From an uncultured Lachnospiraceae bacterium (GTDB lineage: Bacteria > Bacillota > Clostridia > Lachnospirales > Lachnospiraceae), in contig CAJTXP010000001.1 in assembly GCA_910583615.1 (NCBI GenBank), positions 39,444-103,443 of the forward strand: a stretch of DNA of 64,000 nucleotides. The letters are read 5' to 3'. Both the position numbers and the translations under genes were made by a program. A model generated the notes under the pieces. The model was given only the letters and a program-made list of their open reading frames with translations. It did no database searches and was not told the origin of the DNA. Below, in pieces: positions 7,663 through 16,608 of this stretch. Each line of letters begins with the position of its first letter. Positions within the stretch are counted from its first letter, which is position 1.

Positions 7663-9474
7663 CTATTCTTCTTCCAGCTGCCTGCGCAGATAGGCGCCTA
7701 CAATATGAGAAAAGTTACTGATATCCCGGATGTAGGCAAAATCTTTTCCAAATATCATCTTTTCCGTTGCGGTATCCTCATAATTTCCTGCGAAAATGCC
7801 CAGCACGGAGATCCCCAGGGCTCTGGCCCTGCGCACCTCGAACGCCGTGTCCTTCACCGCCGTTTCCCCGGTGTAATCCGCCGGGCTTTTGATTCCCGGC
7901 CGGCGGACGCTGACGTCGCACGGTTTCCCGTCGCTTAACAGAATCAGAATCTTATGAAGCTCCGGGCGCTCCAGCATGGAGTCGTAAGCGGCCCTCACCG
8001 CCAGCCCGTCCCGGTTGTCTCCGGACGCGCGGAATTCGAAGATCCGCTCATTTTTCTCTCTTCTGTCGTCGTAATCCCGAAAACGGTGCAGCACCGTATG
8101 GTTCCAGAAGGTACAGTAGCTGACTACCCGGTAGGGAATTCCCACCGCGCTCAAGGCCTCGCTGATCATGTAGCCCTGCACCGCCACCTGAGACTGCCTT
8201 GCCGCCTGAGAACCGCTGGAATCCAGCAGAAGATCCACTACAAATTCTGTGGAACCGGATACGATTCTTTTGTCAAACAGCTTCTCATCTTCCGTCCGCC
8301 CCAGCTTCCACAGTCTCGCCGGAGCCAGCCGTCCGCTGGTGGAACGGCAGAAATCCTCCTGGCTTCGCATGACCAGCGCTTTTTTCAGCGTATCCGCCAG
8401 CGTCTTGATATTCCGTTTGATGATGCGGTTGTTTTCGTAATAATACAATCTGTTTTTCTCAAACTGGAGCTGGTTGAAGCGATACTGATTGTTGGCCTTT
8501 ACCAGGTCCTGCAGGATGCCGTCCGTATCGTGCAGAAAACAGTCGGTGTGGATTCCGGTACAGAGCCGGTTCCTCCTCTTTTCCTGTTCCAGAGGAGACA
8601 GATAGTTTTTCCCATAGTTCAGCGCCACATATTCCTGTACCTTCCGAAGGGAGGCTTCGTCTATAATTTCACAATCTTCCTCTTCCTGTTTTCCGGATTT
8701 CCTCCAGTTCCTCTGCTGCTTCTTCGGTTTCTCCCGGATCTGCAGGCTCATCATGTCCTTGCCCAGCCCGGCCAGATACTTCTTGATGATGTCCTCCATC
8801 TGTTCGTCCGTCAGGCACTCCTGCCACGCGGTGTCCGACAGCGCCTGCGGAGGCACGTTCAGGACGGCGTCCAGATTTCCGTGCTGCTTTTCAAAGGATT
8901 GATCGAAGATGGTATTGTAAATGTTCTCAATAACACGGATAATGTCCAGCGTATCCCCGGCCTGCTCCAGGGCCTTGATTTCCTCCGCCGTCTGCCGGAC
9001 CGCATCCGGGATTCCGGAAAGCGCCCTGCCCAGATACTCCTTCATCATCACGACCTTTACCTGGCCGAAAAAGGTCCGGTTCAAAACCGACTCTTCCTGA
9101 CTTAAAAGATCCCCGAAGGCCTCTCTTCGGATGTCGTCTGTCCCGGGACGTTCTTCCGCCATTTTCGGGTAGGCCGCCGCATCCACACAGAGCCGGGCCA
9201 GCTCCAGAAGCGGCTTTTCCTGTGCTGAAAGATACGTCTTCTTCATCATGTACAGCGCCAGCTCTCCCGAATCAAAGTACCGGGCAAACGCGCCCTGTTT
9301 CATGGCGTCGTAAAGAGCCGCGGACCGGGATCTTAAAAATGCTTTCACATCCGGTTTTACATCCAGCGTATAGTCTCCGCTGATGGTCCAGAACAGATTG
9401 CGGATCCGGTTCTCGATCTCCAGACGATGATCCTCCGCCTGTTTCTCCCACATCCGGTAAGCACGCTCCTTCAT
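7663..9474 (-). CDS. VWA domain protein, NorD/CobT-like partner of the MoxR ATPase
   Basis: 603 aa. The N-terminal half is helical and charged. The C-terminal about 200 residues form a von Willebrand A domain with a MIDAS motif DLLLDSSGS, a downstream Thr/Asp region and ILLSDGKPCD. Such proteins work with MoxR-type AAA ATPases (NorQ/NorD, CbbQ/CbbO, CobS/CobT) to insert metals or activate metalloenzymes. The GTG at 9483 overlaps the stop of the ATPase gene, but the ATG at 9474 has GAGGGG eight bases upstream and is preferred. The tight coupling supports a two-protein machine. Confidence 0.88.
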   Translation of the reverse strand: MKERAYRMWEKQAEDHRLEIENRIRNLFWTISGDYTLDVKPDVKAFLRSRSAALYDAMKQGAFARYFDSGELALYMMKKTYLSAQEKPLLELARLCVDAAAYPKMAEERPGTDDIRREAFGDLLSQEESVLNRTFFGQVKVVMMKEYLGRALSGIPDAVRQTAEEIKALEQAGDTLDIIRVIENIYNTIFDQSFEKQHGNLDAVLNVPPQALSDTAWQECLTDEQMEDIIKKYLAGLGKDMMSLQIREKPKKQQRNWRKSGKQEEEDCEIIDEASLRKVQEYVALNYGKNYLSPLEQEKRRNRLCTGIHTDCFLHDTDGILQDLVKANNQYRFNQLQFEKNRLYYYENNRIIKRNIKTLADTLKKALVMRSQEDFCRSTSGRLAPARLWKLGRTEDEKLFDKRIVSGSTEFVVDLLLDSSGSQAARQSQVAVQGYMISEALSAVGIPYRVVSYCTFWNHTVLHRFRDYDDRREKNERIFEFRASGDNRDGLAVRAAYDSMLERPELHKILILLSDGKPCDVSVRRPGIKSPADYTGETAVKDTAFEVRRARALGISVLGIFAGNYEDTATEKMIFGKDFAYIRDISNFSHIVGAYLRRQLEEE

Positions 9475-9479
9475 ACCCG

Positions 9480-10415
9480 TCACCCCTCGAAAATCTCCGC
9501 TCTCGTCCAGGAAGCGGGAATACGGGTGGCGATCACGTCCTCCAGTATCTCCTTTTCAAACACGTCAAAGCTCTTGTTCACGATTCCCATACGGATGGCG
9601 GAAAGCGGCGACAGATTGGAACGAATGGCTTTCATGGATGCGATCATGCCTCTGAGATCCAGCGATCTGGCGGAAACCTCCCCACTGTAGACCTTCGCCT
9701 GCAGATCCAGAAACAGACCGGTAAACTGTTCCAGCGCCTGTTCCTTCACATCTGAAAAATGCTTTTTCAAAAGGAAACGAATGGTGCCCTCGTCAAGGGG
9801 CGGCATATCCACCACCAGAAAGCGGGATACCAGAGCTTCGTTCAGCTCCTTCGTCCCGGCGTATCCGTAATTCATCGTCCCGATAAAGCGCGCCGCCGGA
9901 TGCAGCGCCACCCTGGCATACCCCGGGACGTCAATGCGCCTGCGGTGGTCCAGCGTCGCATGGAGCACGGAAACCGCATCGTTTTTTGCCATATTGACCT
10001 CGTCCAGGACGCCGAAGCCGCCGTATTCCGCGCACTGATAGACCGGGCCTTTGCGAAGCCGCACTTCGTTGTTGACGAAAGTATCCGTCCCGATCAAAGA
10101 CGCGCTGTCCGTATTGACATGGAAAGAAATATCATAGGAAGGCCTTCCAAACAGCCAGGCAAGCGTCTCGCAGAGCACGTTTTTTCCGGTCGCCTTGGCG
10201 CCGGAGAGCAGAAGGTTCTCTCCCTGCAGAAGCGCTGCCATGGACATTTCCAGAATGTCTTTTCCGTAGAAAAGTATATCCGGAACGCCGATCCGCTCCT
10301 GTACCTCCTCCGGAACCTCATACGTCTCCCGGAATTCCTTCACGTCATGAATCAGGCCGTCGTCAATGTTCTGCTGCTCCAGATAAGAAACCAGCAGCCG
10401 GTGATCTTCTCTCAT
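9480..10415 (-). CDS. MoxR-family AAA+ ATPase
   Basis: 311 aa. Walker A is GAKATGKN at about residue 95. Walker B and its neighbourhood read GGFGVLDEVNMAKNDAVSVL, sensor 1 reads FIGTMNYGYAGTKELNEAL and the arginine finger region SRFLVVDMPP. This is the chaperone-like AAA+ class that pairs with VWA proteins. Its ATG follows the CooC stop codon without a gap, and the next gene overlaps its end, so all are expressed together. The substrate enzyme is unknown. Confidence 0.92.
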   Translation of the reverse strand: MREDHRLLVSYLEQQNIDDGLIHDVKEFRETYEVPEEVQERIGVPDILFYGKDILEMSMAALLQGENLLLSGAKATGKNVLCETLAWLFGRPSYDISFHVNTDSASLIGTDTFVNNEVRLRKGPVYQCAEYGGFGVLDEVNMAKNDAVSVLHATLDHRRRIDVPGYARVALHPAARFIGTMNYGYAGTKELNEALVSRFLVVDMPPLDEGTIRFLLKKHFSDVKEQALEQFTGLFLDLQAKVYSGEVSARSLDLRGMIASMKAIRSNLSPLSAIRMGIVNKSFDVFEKEILEDVIATRIPASWTRAEIFEG

Positions 10416-11186
10416 TTACAGTCCCATCCTTTCCAGAATCTCATACAGCGCCTTTTTCACCGGCGCGTCCTCCGGCAGTTCCACCAGCGCTTTCCCGTCG
10501 CAGTCATACCAATAGACCATCTCATCCTGCGGAATGACGCCCAGCAGCGTCAGGCCCTGCTTTTCAATCTCCGCCTTTGTGCCCTCGTCCAGCCTGCCTT
10601 CCGGCGCCCGGTTGATGATCACGCCGGTCTTCTCCGGCTTCAGATTCAGTTCCTGCATCAGAGCCGCAATTCTTCCGGCTGCCTGTACGCCCCTTCTGGA
10701 ACAGTCGCTGACCAGGATCGTCGTATTCATGGAAGGAAGCAGCCCTCTGCTCACATGCTCCATGCCCGCCTCGTTATCCACCACCACATAGGGATAATGG
10801 CTCTGTAGCTTCTGGACCTGCGTCTGCACCAGGCCGTTGACAAAGCAGTAACAGCCCTGCCCCTGGGTACGTCCCATGACCATGAAGTCAAAATCATCCT
10901 CTTCGATCACCGCGTCCGCCATCCGGATTTCCAGCCACGCCTGCTTTGTCATCCCGGACGGAATCTGATAACGGTCGTCCACGCCGGCCCGCTCGATCTC
11001 CTCCCGCAGTTCCCCGAGCGTGGCGCCGACTTCCACCCCAAGCACTTCATTCAGATTGGAATTGGCGTCCGCGTCCACAGCCAGCACCGGCTTTTTTCCA
11101 TGGCTGCACAGATATTGAATGATCAGGCCGCACAGCGTGGTCTTTCCCACGCCGCCTTTTCCGGCCACTGCGATAATATGTCCCAT
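10416..11186 (-). CDS. CooC-like P-loop ATPase (metal-cofactor insertion)
   Basis: 256 aa of the MinD/Mrp class. It has the deviant Walker A GKGGVGKTT at residues about 8-16, a GQGCYCF motif corresponding to the CooC metal-binding CxC, and DNEAGMEHVSRG. CooC supplies nickel to carbon monoxide dehydrogenase, and relatives serve acetyl-CoA synthase and corrinoid proteins. No such enzyme is in the window. It is the first gene of the five-gene unit and is transcribed divergently from a TetR regulator. Confidence 0.9.
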   Translation of the reverse strand: MGHIIAVAGKGGVGKTTLCGLIIQYLCSHGKKPVLAVDADANSNLNEVLGVEVGATLGELREEIERAGVDDRYQIPSGMTKQAWLEIRMADAVIEEDDFDFMVMGRTQGQGCYCFVNGLVQTQVQKLQSHYPYVVVDNEAGMEHVSRGLLPSMNTTILVSDCSRRGVQAAGRIAALMQELNLKPEKTGVIINRAPEGRLDEGTKAEIEKQGLTLLGVIPQDEMVYWYDCDGKALVELPEDAPVKKALYEILERMGL

Positions 11187-11209
11187 TTTCTTACCTCCGG
11201 TTCTTTTTA

Positions 11210-11250
11210 TTGAACAACGTGTTGATTATTTTTATATGATTCAGTATAAT
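11210..11250 (+). promoter_or_regulatory. tetR promoter with overlapping inverted repeat
   Basis: TTGATT (11222-11227) and TATAAT (11245-11250) are 17 bp apart and point to the TetR gene. CAACGTGTTG at 11215-11224 is an imperfect palindrome overlapping the -35 box. It lies between the divergent genes and is the best candidate operator for autoregulation and control of the CooC unit. Confidence 0.55.
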
Positions 11251-11360
11251 AAAGATCAGAAAAAAGGCAAGCAACAATATGGGAAATCTGTACCGTTACT
11301 GAACAAATGAAAGAAATTGTTGATTTTCATAAAATATGCAAAAATATGGAGGAAACCGCC

Positions 11361-11942
11361 ATGACTGAGAAAAACAGAAAAGAAGACCGGCGCATCCGGT
11401 ATACGAAACAGGTCATAAAAGAGACGTTCTTAAAGCTTCTGGAAAAAAACAGCTTTTCAAAAATTACGGTGACGGAGCTGTGCCGCATGGCCGAGATCAA
11501 CCGGGGCACCTTTTATCTGCACTATTACGACATGGACGATGTGCTGGACGATATCCTGAACGACATGCTTTCCGACACTTCCTCCGTCATGGAACACGTC
11601 CTGTCCCAGACATGCAGTCCGGCAAACTGCTCCTATCCGTTCTGCGACAAGATCCACAGCAACGACATGTTCCGTTACCTGCTGCTGGACGATACGATTT
11701 TCACAAGGATCATCGACAAAATGGCAGACCATAAGGAACATTATATTACCTGGCTTATGTCTCACAGCATTCTCACATTTGAGGAAGCGGAGGCCGTCTT
11801 CTATTTTCAGATGAACGGCTGTCTGTCCATCAATAAACTGATGACCCGCAATCACTGCAGCGACTGGAAGAAAATACAGCGGACGATCGACGCCTTTATC
11901 AAGGCGGGGCTGGAGAGCTTTCTGATTCATGACAGAGGGTAA
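11361..11942 (+). CDS. TetR/AcrR family regulator
   Basis: 193 aa. The N-terminal helix-turn-helix reads KITVTELCRMAEINRGTFYLHYYDMDDVLDDI, typical of TetR proteins. The ligand domain is helical and poorly conserved. In-frame starts at 11307 and 11346 exist, but GGAGG at 11348-11352 is spaced for the ATG at 11361. It is divergent from the CooC-MoxR-VWA unit and is likely its regulator. Confidence 0.88.
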   Translation: MTEKNRKEDRRIRYTKQVIKETFLKLLEKNSFSKITVTELCRMAEINRGTFYLHYYDMDDVLDDILNDMLSDTSSVMEHVLSQTCSPANCSYPFCDKIHSNDMFRYLLLDDTIFTRIIDKMADHKEHYITWLMSHSILTFEEAEAVFYFQMNGCLSINKLMTRNHCSDWKKIQRTIDAFIKAGLESFLIHDRG

Positions 11943-11979
11943 CTCTCCAGCGCTTCCATTCTCCCGGCATTGTTACCGG

Positions 11980-12012
11980 AAAACCCGGGTCCTGTTCCTG
12001 GACCCGGGTTTT
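11980..12012 (+). terminator. Rho-independent terminator after tetR
   Basis: AAAACCCGGGTCC and GGACCCGGGTTTT form a perfect 13-bp stem with a 7-base loop, followed by TTCTTTC. It can act in both directions and separates tetR from the convergent GH1 gene. Confidence 0.9.
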
Positions 12013-12104
12013 CTTTCTCAAGATACAGAGGAATATCATCGTTCTTGCCGTCCCCTCTCCTGGTGAACGAGTAATACCCTCTTTCGTTTCAGCAGATTTT
12101 GCAG

Positions 12105-13568
12105 TTAATCCAGATCCTCTCCGTTACTCTCGATACACTTCCGGTACCAGTAAAAGGAATCTTTCCTGAAGCGTTTCCTGCTTCCTTTTCCTTCATCATC
12201 CTGATCCACATAGATGACTCCATAACGTTTGCTCATCTCCATCGGACCGCAGGATACGATATCAATAAATCCCCACATGGTGTATCCAATCAGATCCACC
12301 CCATCCAGAATTGCCTCTTTCATCTGCTCTACATGAGCTTTCAGATAATCAATCCGATATGGATCGTGAACAGAGCCGTCATTTTCCAGAATATCTCTTG
12401 CTCCCAACCCGTTTTCTGCGATGAAGACCGGCAGCTGATAGCGGTCGTAGATTTGATTCAGCGTAATGCGCAGACCTACCGGATCTTTCTGCCAGCCCCA
12501 TTCGCTGGATTCCAGATAGGGATTCTTATTTGCCATGATCAGATTGCCGCTCGTCTTCTCCCAGCCCTGCTGCGTTGTCGACACCTGGGAGAAATAGTAA
12601 GAAAATGAAGTAAAGTCAATCGTATTATTTTTCAGGATTTCATCATCCATCGGTTCTTTGTGAATCCGGATATTTTCCTTTTCAAAATACCGCTCCATAT
12701 AAGCCGGATATTTTCCTCTCGCCATGACGTCCAGATAAAACCAGTTGGAATACTGATCATCCAGGATCATCTGCATCACATCATCCGGATGGCAGGTTGC
12801 CGGGTAGGTAGTAAACCTTGCGATCATGCCTCCGATCATGGAACCGGGCAGAATCTCATGACCTGCTTTTATTGTCAGTGCATTGGCGATAAACTGATGG
12901 TGCAGACACTGGAAGATCGCATTCACATAATCTTCCTCCTGATCTTCCACAAGGCACACTCCATTGAACGGATTAAAACGTCCTGCATTAAATTCATTGA
13001 AAGGCAGCCAGTAATCTACACGGTTTCCCAGCCGTTGAAACAGCGTTGTCGCATATGTCACATAAAAATCAATGGTTCTGCGGTTTTTCCAGCCGCCGTA
13101 TTTCAGCAGCAGATTGGCAGGGATATTATAATGAAGAATCGTCGCAAATACTTTGATTCCATATTTGTGGCATTCATCAAACAGATCAATGTAAAACTGA
13201 ATACCTTCCTCGTTCGGCACTGCATCATCACCGTTTGGGTAGATCCTTGCCCAGTTGATGGAAGTTCTGAGCACCTTGATCCCAAGCTCATGGAATAATT
13301 TAATATCTTCTTTATACGTATTGTAAAAATCAATCCCCCACCGGAACGGATAATGTACGGTGTCCTTATCCACCAGAGCCTTCTGAAATTTCGCATCGTT
13401 CATGCGGCGGTTCTGAAACATGGCACGTTCCTCTTTCGTCCATGCCGCATCAAAATATCTCAGATCCTGCGTATCCAGACCTTTTCCTCCCTGATCATAA
13501 GCTCCGTCTGCCTGTGAAGCAGCAATCGCGCCGCCCCATAAAAAATTTTCCGGAAACCCTGTTCTCAT
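12105..13568 (-). CDS. GH1 6-phospho-beta-glucosidase
   Basis: 487 aa of glycoside hydrolase family 1. It cleaves phosphorylated beta-glucosides delivered by the PTS. The acid/base Glu is in LPFNEFN and the nucleophile in FIAENGLGA. The C-terminal SKRYGVIYVD...RFRKDSFYWY segment is typical of the phospho-glucoside subgroup. FLWGGAIAASQADGAY marks the N-terminus. It follows the PTS gene by 12 bp on the same transcript. Cytoplasmic, full length. Confidence 0.93.
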   Translation of the reverse strand: MRTGFPENFLWGGAIAASQADGAYDQGGKGLDTQDLRYFDAAWTKEERAMFQNRRMNDAKFQKALVDKDTVHYPFRWGIDFYNTYKEDIKLFHELGIKVLRTSINWARIYPNGDDAVPNEEGIQFYIDLFDECHKYGIKVFATILHYNIPANLLLKYGGWKNRRTIDFYVTYATTLFQRLGNRVDYWLPFNEFNAGRFNPFNGVCLVEDQEEDYVNAIFQCLHHQFIANALTIKAGHEILPGSMIGGMIARFTTYPATCHPDDVMQMILDDQYSNWFYLDVMARGKYPAYMERYFEKENIRIHKEPMDDEILKNNTIDFTSFSYYFSQVSTTQQGWEKTSGNLIMANKNPYLESSEWGWQKDPVGLRITLNQIYDRYQLPVFIAENGLGARDILENDGSVHDPYRIDYLKAHVEQMKEAILDGVDLIGYTMWGFIDIVSCGPMEMSKRYGVIYVDQDDEGKGSRKRFRKDSFYWYRKCIESNGEDLD

Positions 13569-13580
13569 ACTCTCGTCCTC

Positions 13581-15431
13581 CTAGTTTTCTTTTTTTGTCA
13601 GCATAAATGAAATTGCAAACCCGGATGCCCATGCAACTGCCATGACAATCAGCAAAAGCAGGAAATTATTTCCATCATCCATATAAGTCGCAATGCTTGT
13701 GATGCCTGGCATGGAAAATGCATAGGTAACAACTCCTAAAATCATTGCAAGCGCACCGGCAATGGCTCCTCCTGCCATGGCGGCATATAACGGCTTCTTC
13801 TCCGGCAATGCGATACCATACAAAGCCGGCTCCGTGATTCCCAGAATACACACCAGTCCCGTTGAAACCGCAGCTGATTTCTGCTCTCCCGGTTTCATCT
13901 TTAATGCATAGGCGAGCACTGCACCGGAGACTGCCAGATTGGAATAGAAAAAATTGGGAAGCATAAAATCATATCCCAGATTTGCCAGATTCTGAAGTTC
14001 CACCGCGGACCATCCTTTGATTCCAAAAATGATCGTCAGCGGAATGATCCCGCAGAACAGCCCGCCGGCAAAGGGTCCGGCATTGTTAAACAGCCATGAA
14101 AATCCGCCTGTCATGCCAGCGGCGATCCAGTTCCCCAAAGGCGCCACAAATCCAAGAAACAACGGTGCGGTAATCAAGAAGGACAGAGCGCCGGAAAATA
14201 CGATCCGAAGATTCTTCGGCATCCGTTTATCAATAAAGTGAAACACGATCGAAAAAATCCACACGGACAATATTACCGGAAAAATAGATCCTTTGTAATT
14301 GTAAGCCGGGATATTAAACAGCACAAAGCGATATCCGGAAACCCCCTCCGCAGGCGACAAAAACGTGGAATACATCAGAATTCCGGCTGTCATAATTCCG
14401 AAGATTTCTTTTACTTTAAAGCGTTTGGCCGCCGCATATCCAATAATGAACGGCATGAAATAAAACGGTGCGTCGCCTACCGCATTCAACACGGTGATCA
14501 CGTCAGAATCCGCGGCAAACAGCCCGATGGCCGTGATCAGAGAAATAATTCCTTTGATCATACCTCCGGCAACGATCGCATACAGACCGGGCGTCACGCA
14601 GGAAGCCAGTGTATTCAGTCCCTGTGTAATCAGATTCGGTTTCTTCTCTGTTCCTGCTTCATCCGCCGACTCCGTATCCGCCTCTCCGTTTGCCTTTATC
14701 CCTGCAATGTTCAGAAAATCCGTATACACTTCCGCAACAGCAGTACCTACCACGCACTGAAGCTGCCCGCTTGATTCGATCACCTTTATTAAACCGCTGA
14801 CATGGTTCAGCTTCTCCATATCCACTTTGTCTCTGTTGATCGGAACAATTCTCAGACGGGTCACACAATGAAAGACATTTTTAATATTTTTGCTTCCTCC
14901 GACTGCTTCCAGGATCTCCGAACACATTTTCCCATATTCATATTTTGAAGTATCTTTTATTATATTTTCCTTTTTCTCCCCGTCTGTCACCGTTGCAAGC
15001 TCTGTATCCGGTGATACTTCCGCAGCAGGCAAAAGGACTGTTTTATATTCATCTCCATTTGTAAAGATCATGATGACCGTTGTGTCCAGCCCCGCCGCTT
15101 TGACTGTCTCAATATCGAACTCGATCACTGCCTCATGTGCCTTCACATGATCGTTTTCCTTCTTTAATACTTTAAATCCCTTTCCGTTCAGATTCACCGT
15201 ATTGATTCCAATATGAACCAGTATCTCCAGACCATTTTCCGTCTTAAATCCCATCGCATGTCCTGTCGGGAATACCATGGAAACCGTACTGTCTGCAGGC
15301 GCATACACAACACCTTTTTGAGGTATGACGCCAAAACCAGTTCCCATTACTCCGCTGCTGAACGTTGGATCATTTACGTCTTCCAGACGAACATACTGTC
15401 CGTTCGCCGGTGAATAAATCTTCAGACTCAT
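13581..15431 (-). CDS. Beta-glucoside PTS permease with domains in the order IIA-IIB-IIC
   Basis: 616 aa. Residues about 1-140 are a glucose-type IIA domain with the active His in LEILVHIGINTV. Residues about 170-240 are IIB with the phospho-Cys in VFHCVTRLRI. The remainder is the hydrophobic IIC with about ten membrane segments. It imports and phosphorylates beta-glucosides; the GH1 enzyme behind it hydrolyses them. The IIA-first order differs from the IIBCA order of BglF. CCTCC complement lies before the ATG at 15431. Confidence 0.92.
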   Translation of the reverse strand: MSLKIYSPANGQYVRLEDVNDPTFSSGVMGTGFGVIPQKGVVYAPADSTVSMVFPTGHAMGFKTENGLEILVHIGINTVNLNGKGFKVLKKENDHVKAHEAVIEFDIETVKAAGLDTTVIMIFTNGDEYKTVLLPAAEVSPDTELATVTDGEKKENIIKDTSKYEYGKMCSEILEAVGGSKNIKNVFHCVTRLRIVPINRDKVDMEKLNHVSGLIKVIESSGQLQCVVGTAVAEVYTDFLNIAGIKANGEADTESADEAGTEKKPNLITQGLNTLASCVTPGLYAIVAGGMIKGIISLITAIGLFAADSDVITVLNAVGDAPFYFMPFIIGYAAAKRFKVKEIFGIMTAGILMYSTFLSPAEGVSGYRFVLFNIPAYNYKGSIFPVILSVWIFSIVFHFIDKRMPKNLRIVFSGALSFLITAPLFLGFVAPLGNWIAAGMTGGFSWLFNNAGPFAGGLFCGIIPLTIIFGIKGWSAVELQNLANLGYDFMLPNFFYSNLAVSGAVLAYALKMKPGEQKSAAVSTGLVCILGITEPALYGIALPEKKPLYAAMAGGAIAGALAMILGVVTYAFSMPGITSIATYMDDGNNFLLLLIVMAVAWASGFAISFMLTKKEN

Positions 15432-15466
15432 AAATCCTTTCCTCCTTATCTTGTTTATGTTTTCCT

Positions 15467-15515
15467 GAACCGGTTCTTACGCCTATATCATATTCAAAAT
15501 CCACCGCACTTACAA
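15467..15515 (-). promoter_or_regulatory. Promoter of the PTS-GH1 operon
   Basis: On the minus strand TTGTAA (15515-15510) and TATGAT (15492-15487) are 17 bp apart. GAACCGGTTC at 15467-15476 is a perfect palindrome at the expected start of transcription and could bind a regulator. Confidence 0.55.
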
Positions 15516-15568
15516 TTTCGTAATTAAAGATATTTACTTACCGGACTTAAGGGATGTGAGCATCCTGT

Positions 15569-15597
15569 TTGACGCACCAAAATCAAGATAGTATAAT
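15569..15597 (+). promoter_or_regulatory. Promoter of the AraC-type gene
   Basis: TTGACG (15569-15574), 17-bp spacer, TATAAT (15592-15597). Transcription would start near 15604, just before the GGAGGGG at 15611-15617. That fixes the translation start at 15626 and makes the frameshift in the gene hard to avoid. Confidence 0.75.
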
Positions 15598-15625
15598 GGC
15601 ACCAGATGCAGGAGGGGAATCATTT

Positions 15626-16542
15626 ATGAATCTCAAACAATTAGAAAAATTGACAAAACCATTGTAGATGGCCAGGAATTATATATCTTTAAATTCGATT
15701 CCATTATGAACCAGCACAATATATGCCTTAACCAGGAATCCCGCTTTACCTCTATTCCGAAACATATTCATTCTGTGATCGAGCTGAACTATGTCTACAG
15801 AGGAAAAATGACCCAGCTCATAAACGGAAAGGAGATCACTCTGCACCAGGGAGACGTCTGCATCCTGGACCTCAATACGGCTCATGAGATCCTTCCATTA
15901 TCTGAAAATGATATTGTCATTACAATCGATATGCGAAAAAAATACTTTACAGCGAGCTTTCTGTCCCGGCTTTCTACTCAGGGACTGGTCTCCCGTTTCC
16001 TGATCAACGCGCTTCTGGAAAGCCAGAACAAACAGCAGCATATGATCTTCTACAGTCATCCTGATATCAACATTCACTTTATCGTCCAGCAGCTTCTCTG
16101 TGAATATTATGATTCCAGAATCTGCAGCGACGAGGTCATGGATGCTTACATGATTATATTGTTTTCGCAGCTTCTCCGCATGTATCAGAAACAGCCGGTT
16201 TCCACATCTTCTGAAGATTCGGACAATGAAATTCTGCTGCTGATCCTCCGATACATGGAATCCAACTATCAAACGGTCACTCTGCATTCTGTTGCGGAAC
16301 TGTTTGGTTTCCATCCTAATTATCTGAGTGCCTATATCAAAAAGCATACCGGCGTAACTTTTAAGGAGCTCATCATTACCCATCGCATGCTCCAGGCAGG
16401 ATTTTTTCTGAAAAACACCAATCTGTCTGTTGCGGAGATTGCACGTAAAGTAGGATACGAAAATCAGGGATTTTTCTACAAAAAATTCCAAAACTACTAC
16501 CATATGTCTCCAATCGATTACCGGAATTCCCGGAAATACTGA
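15626..16542 (+). CDS. AraC-family regulator of the beta-glucoside locus, frameshifted near its start
   Basis: The promoter, GGAGGGG and ATG at 15626 open only a 13-codon frame (MNLKQLEKLTKPL). A -1 shift at the A5 run 15645-15649 continues it as DKTIVDGQELYIFKFDSIMN and then the complete regulator of about 305 aa. Residues about 40-120 are a cupin sensor (HIHSVIELNYVYRGK). The C-terminus has two helix-turn-helix motifs (SVAELFGFHPNYLSAYIKK and NLSVAEIARKVGYENQGFFYKKF). A shorter product from the ATG at 15706 would lack 27 residues and has no ribosome binding site. Either a deletion, a sequencing error or slippage explains this. It is divergent from the PTS operon and probably controls it. 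Confidence 0.8.
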
Positions 16543-16608
16543 ACCTTTATCAATCATACACTGCAGGCCCTTTTAAGCCCCCTGCCGTTCAAAAGGAGAA
16601 ATTTGAAA

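Noticed and set aside
7954..9105. 383-codon plus-strand frame
   Set aside because: Antisense of the VWA gene, no ribosome binding site, no protein-like features.
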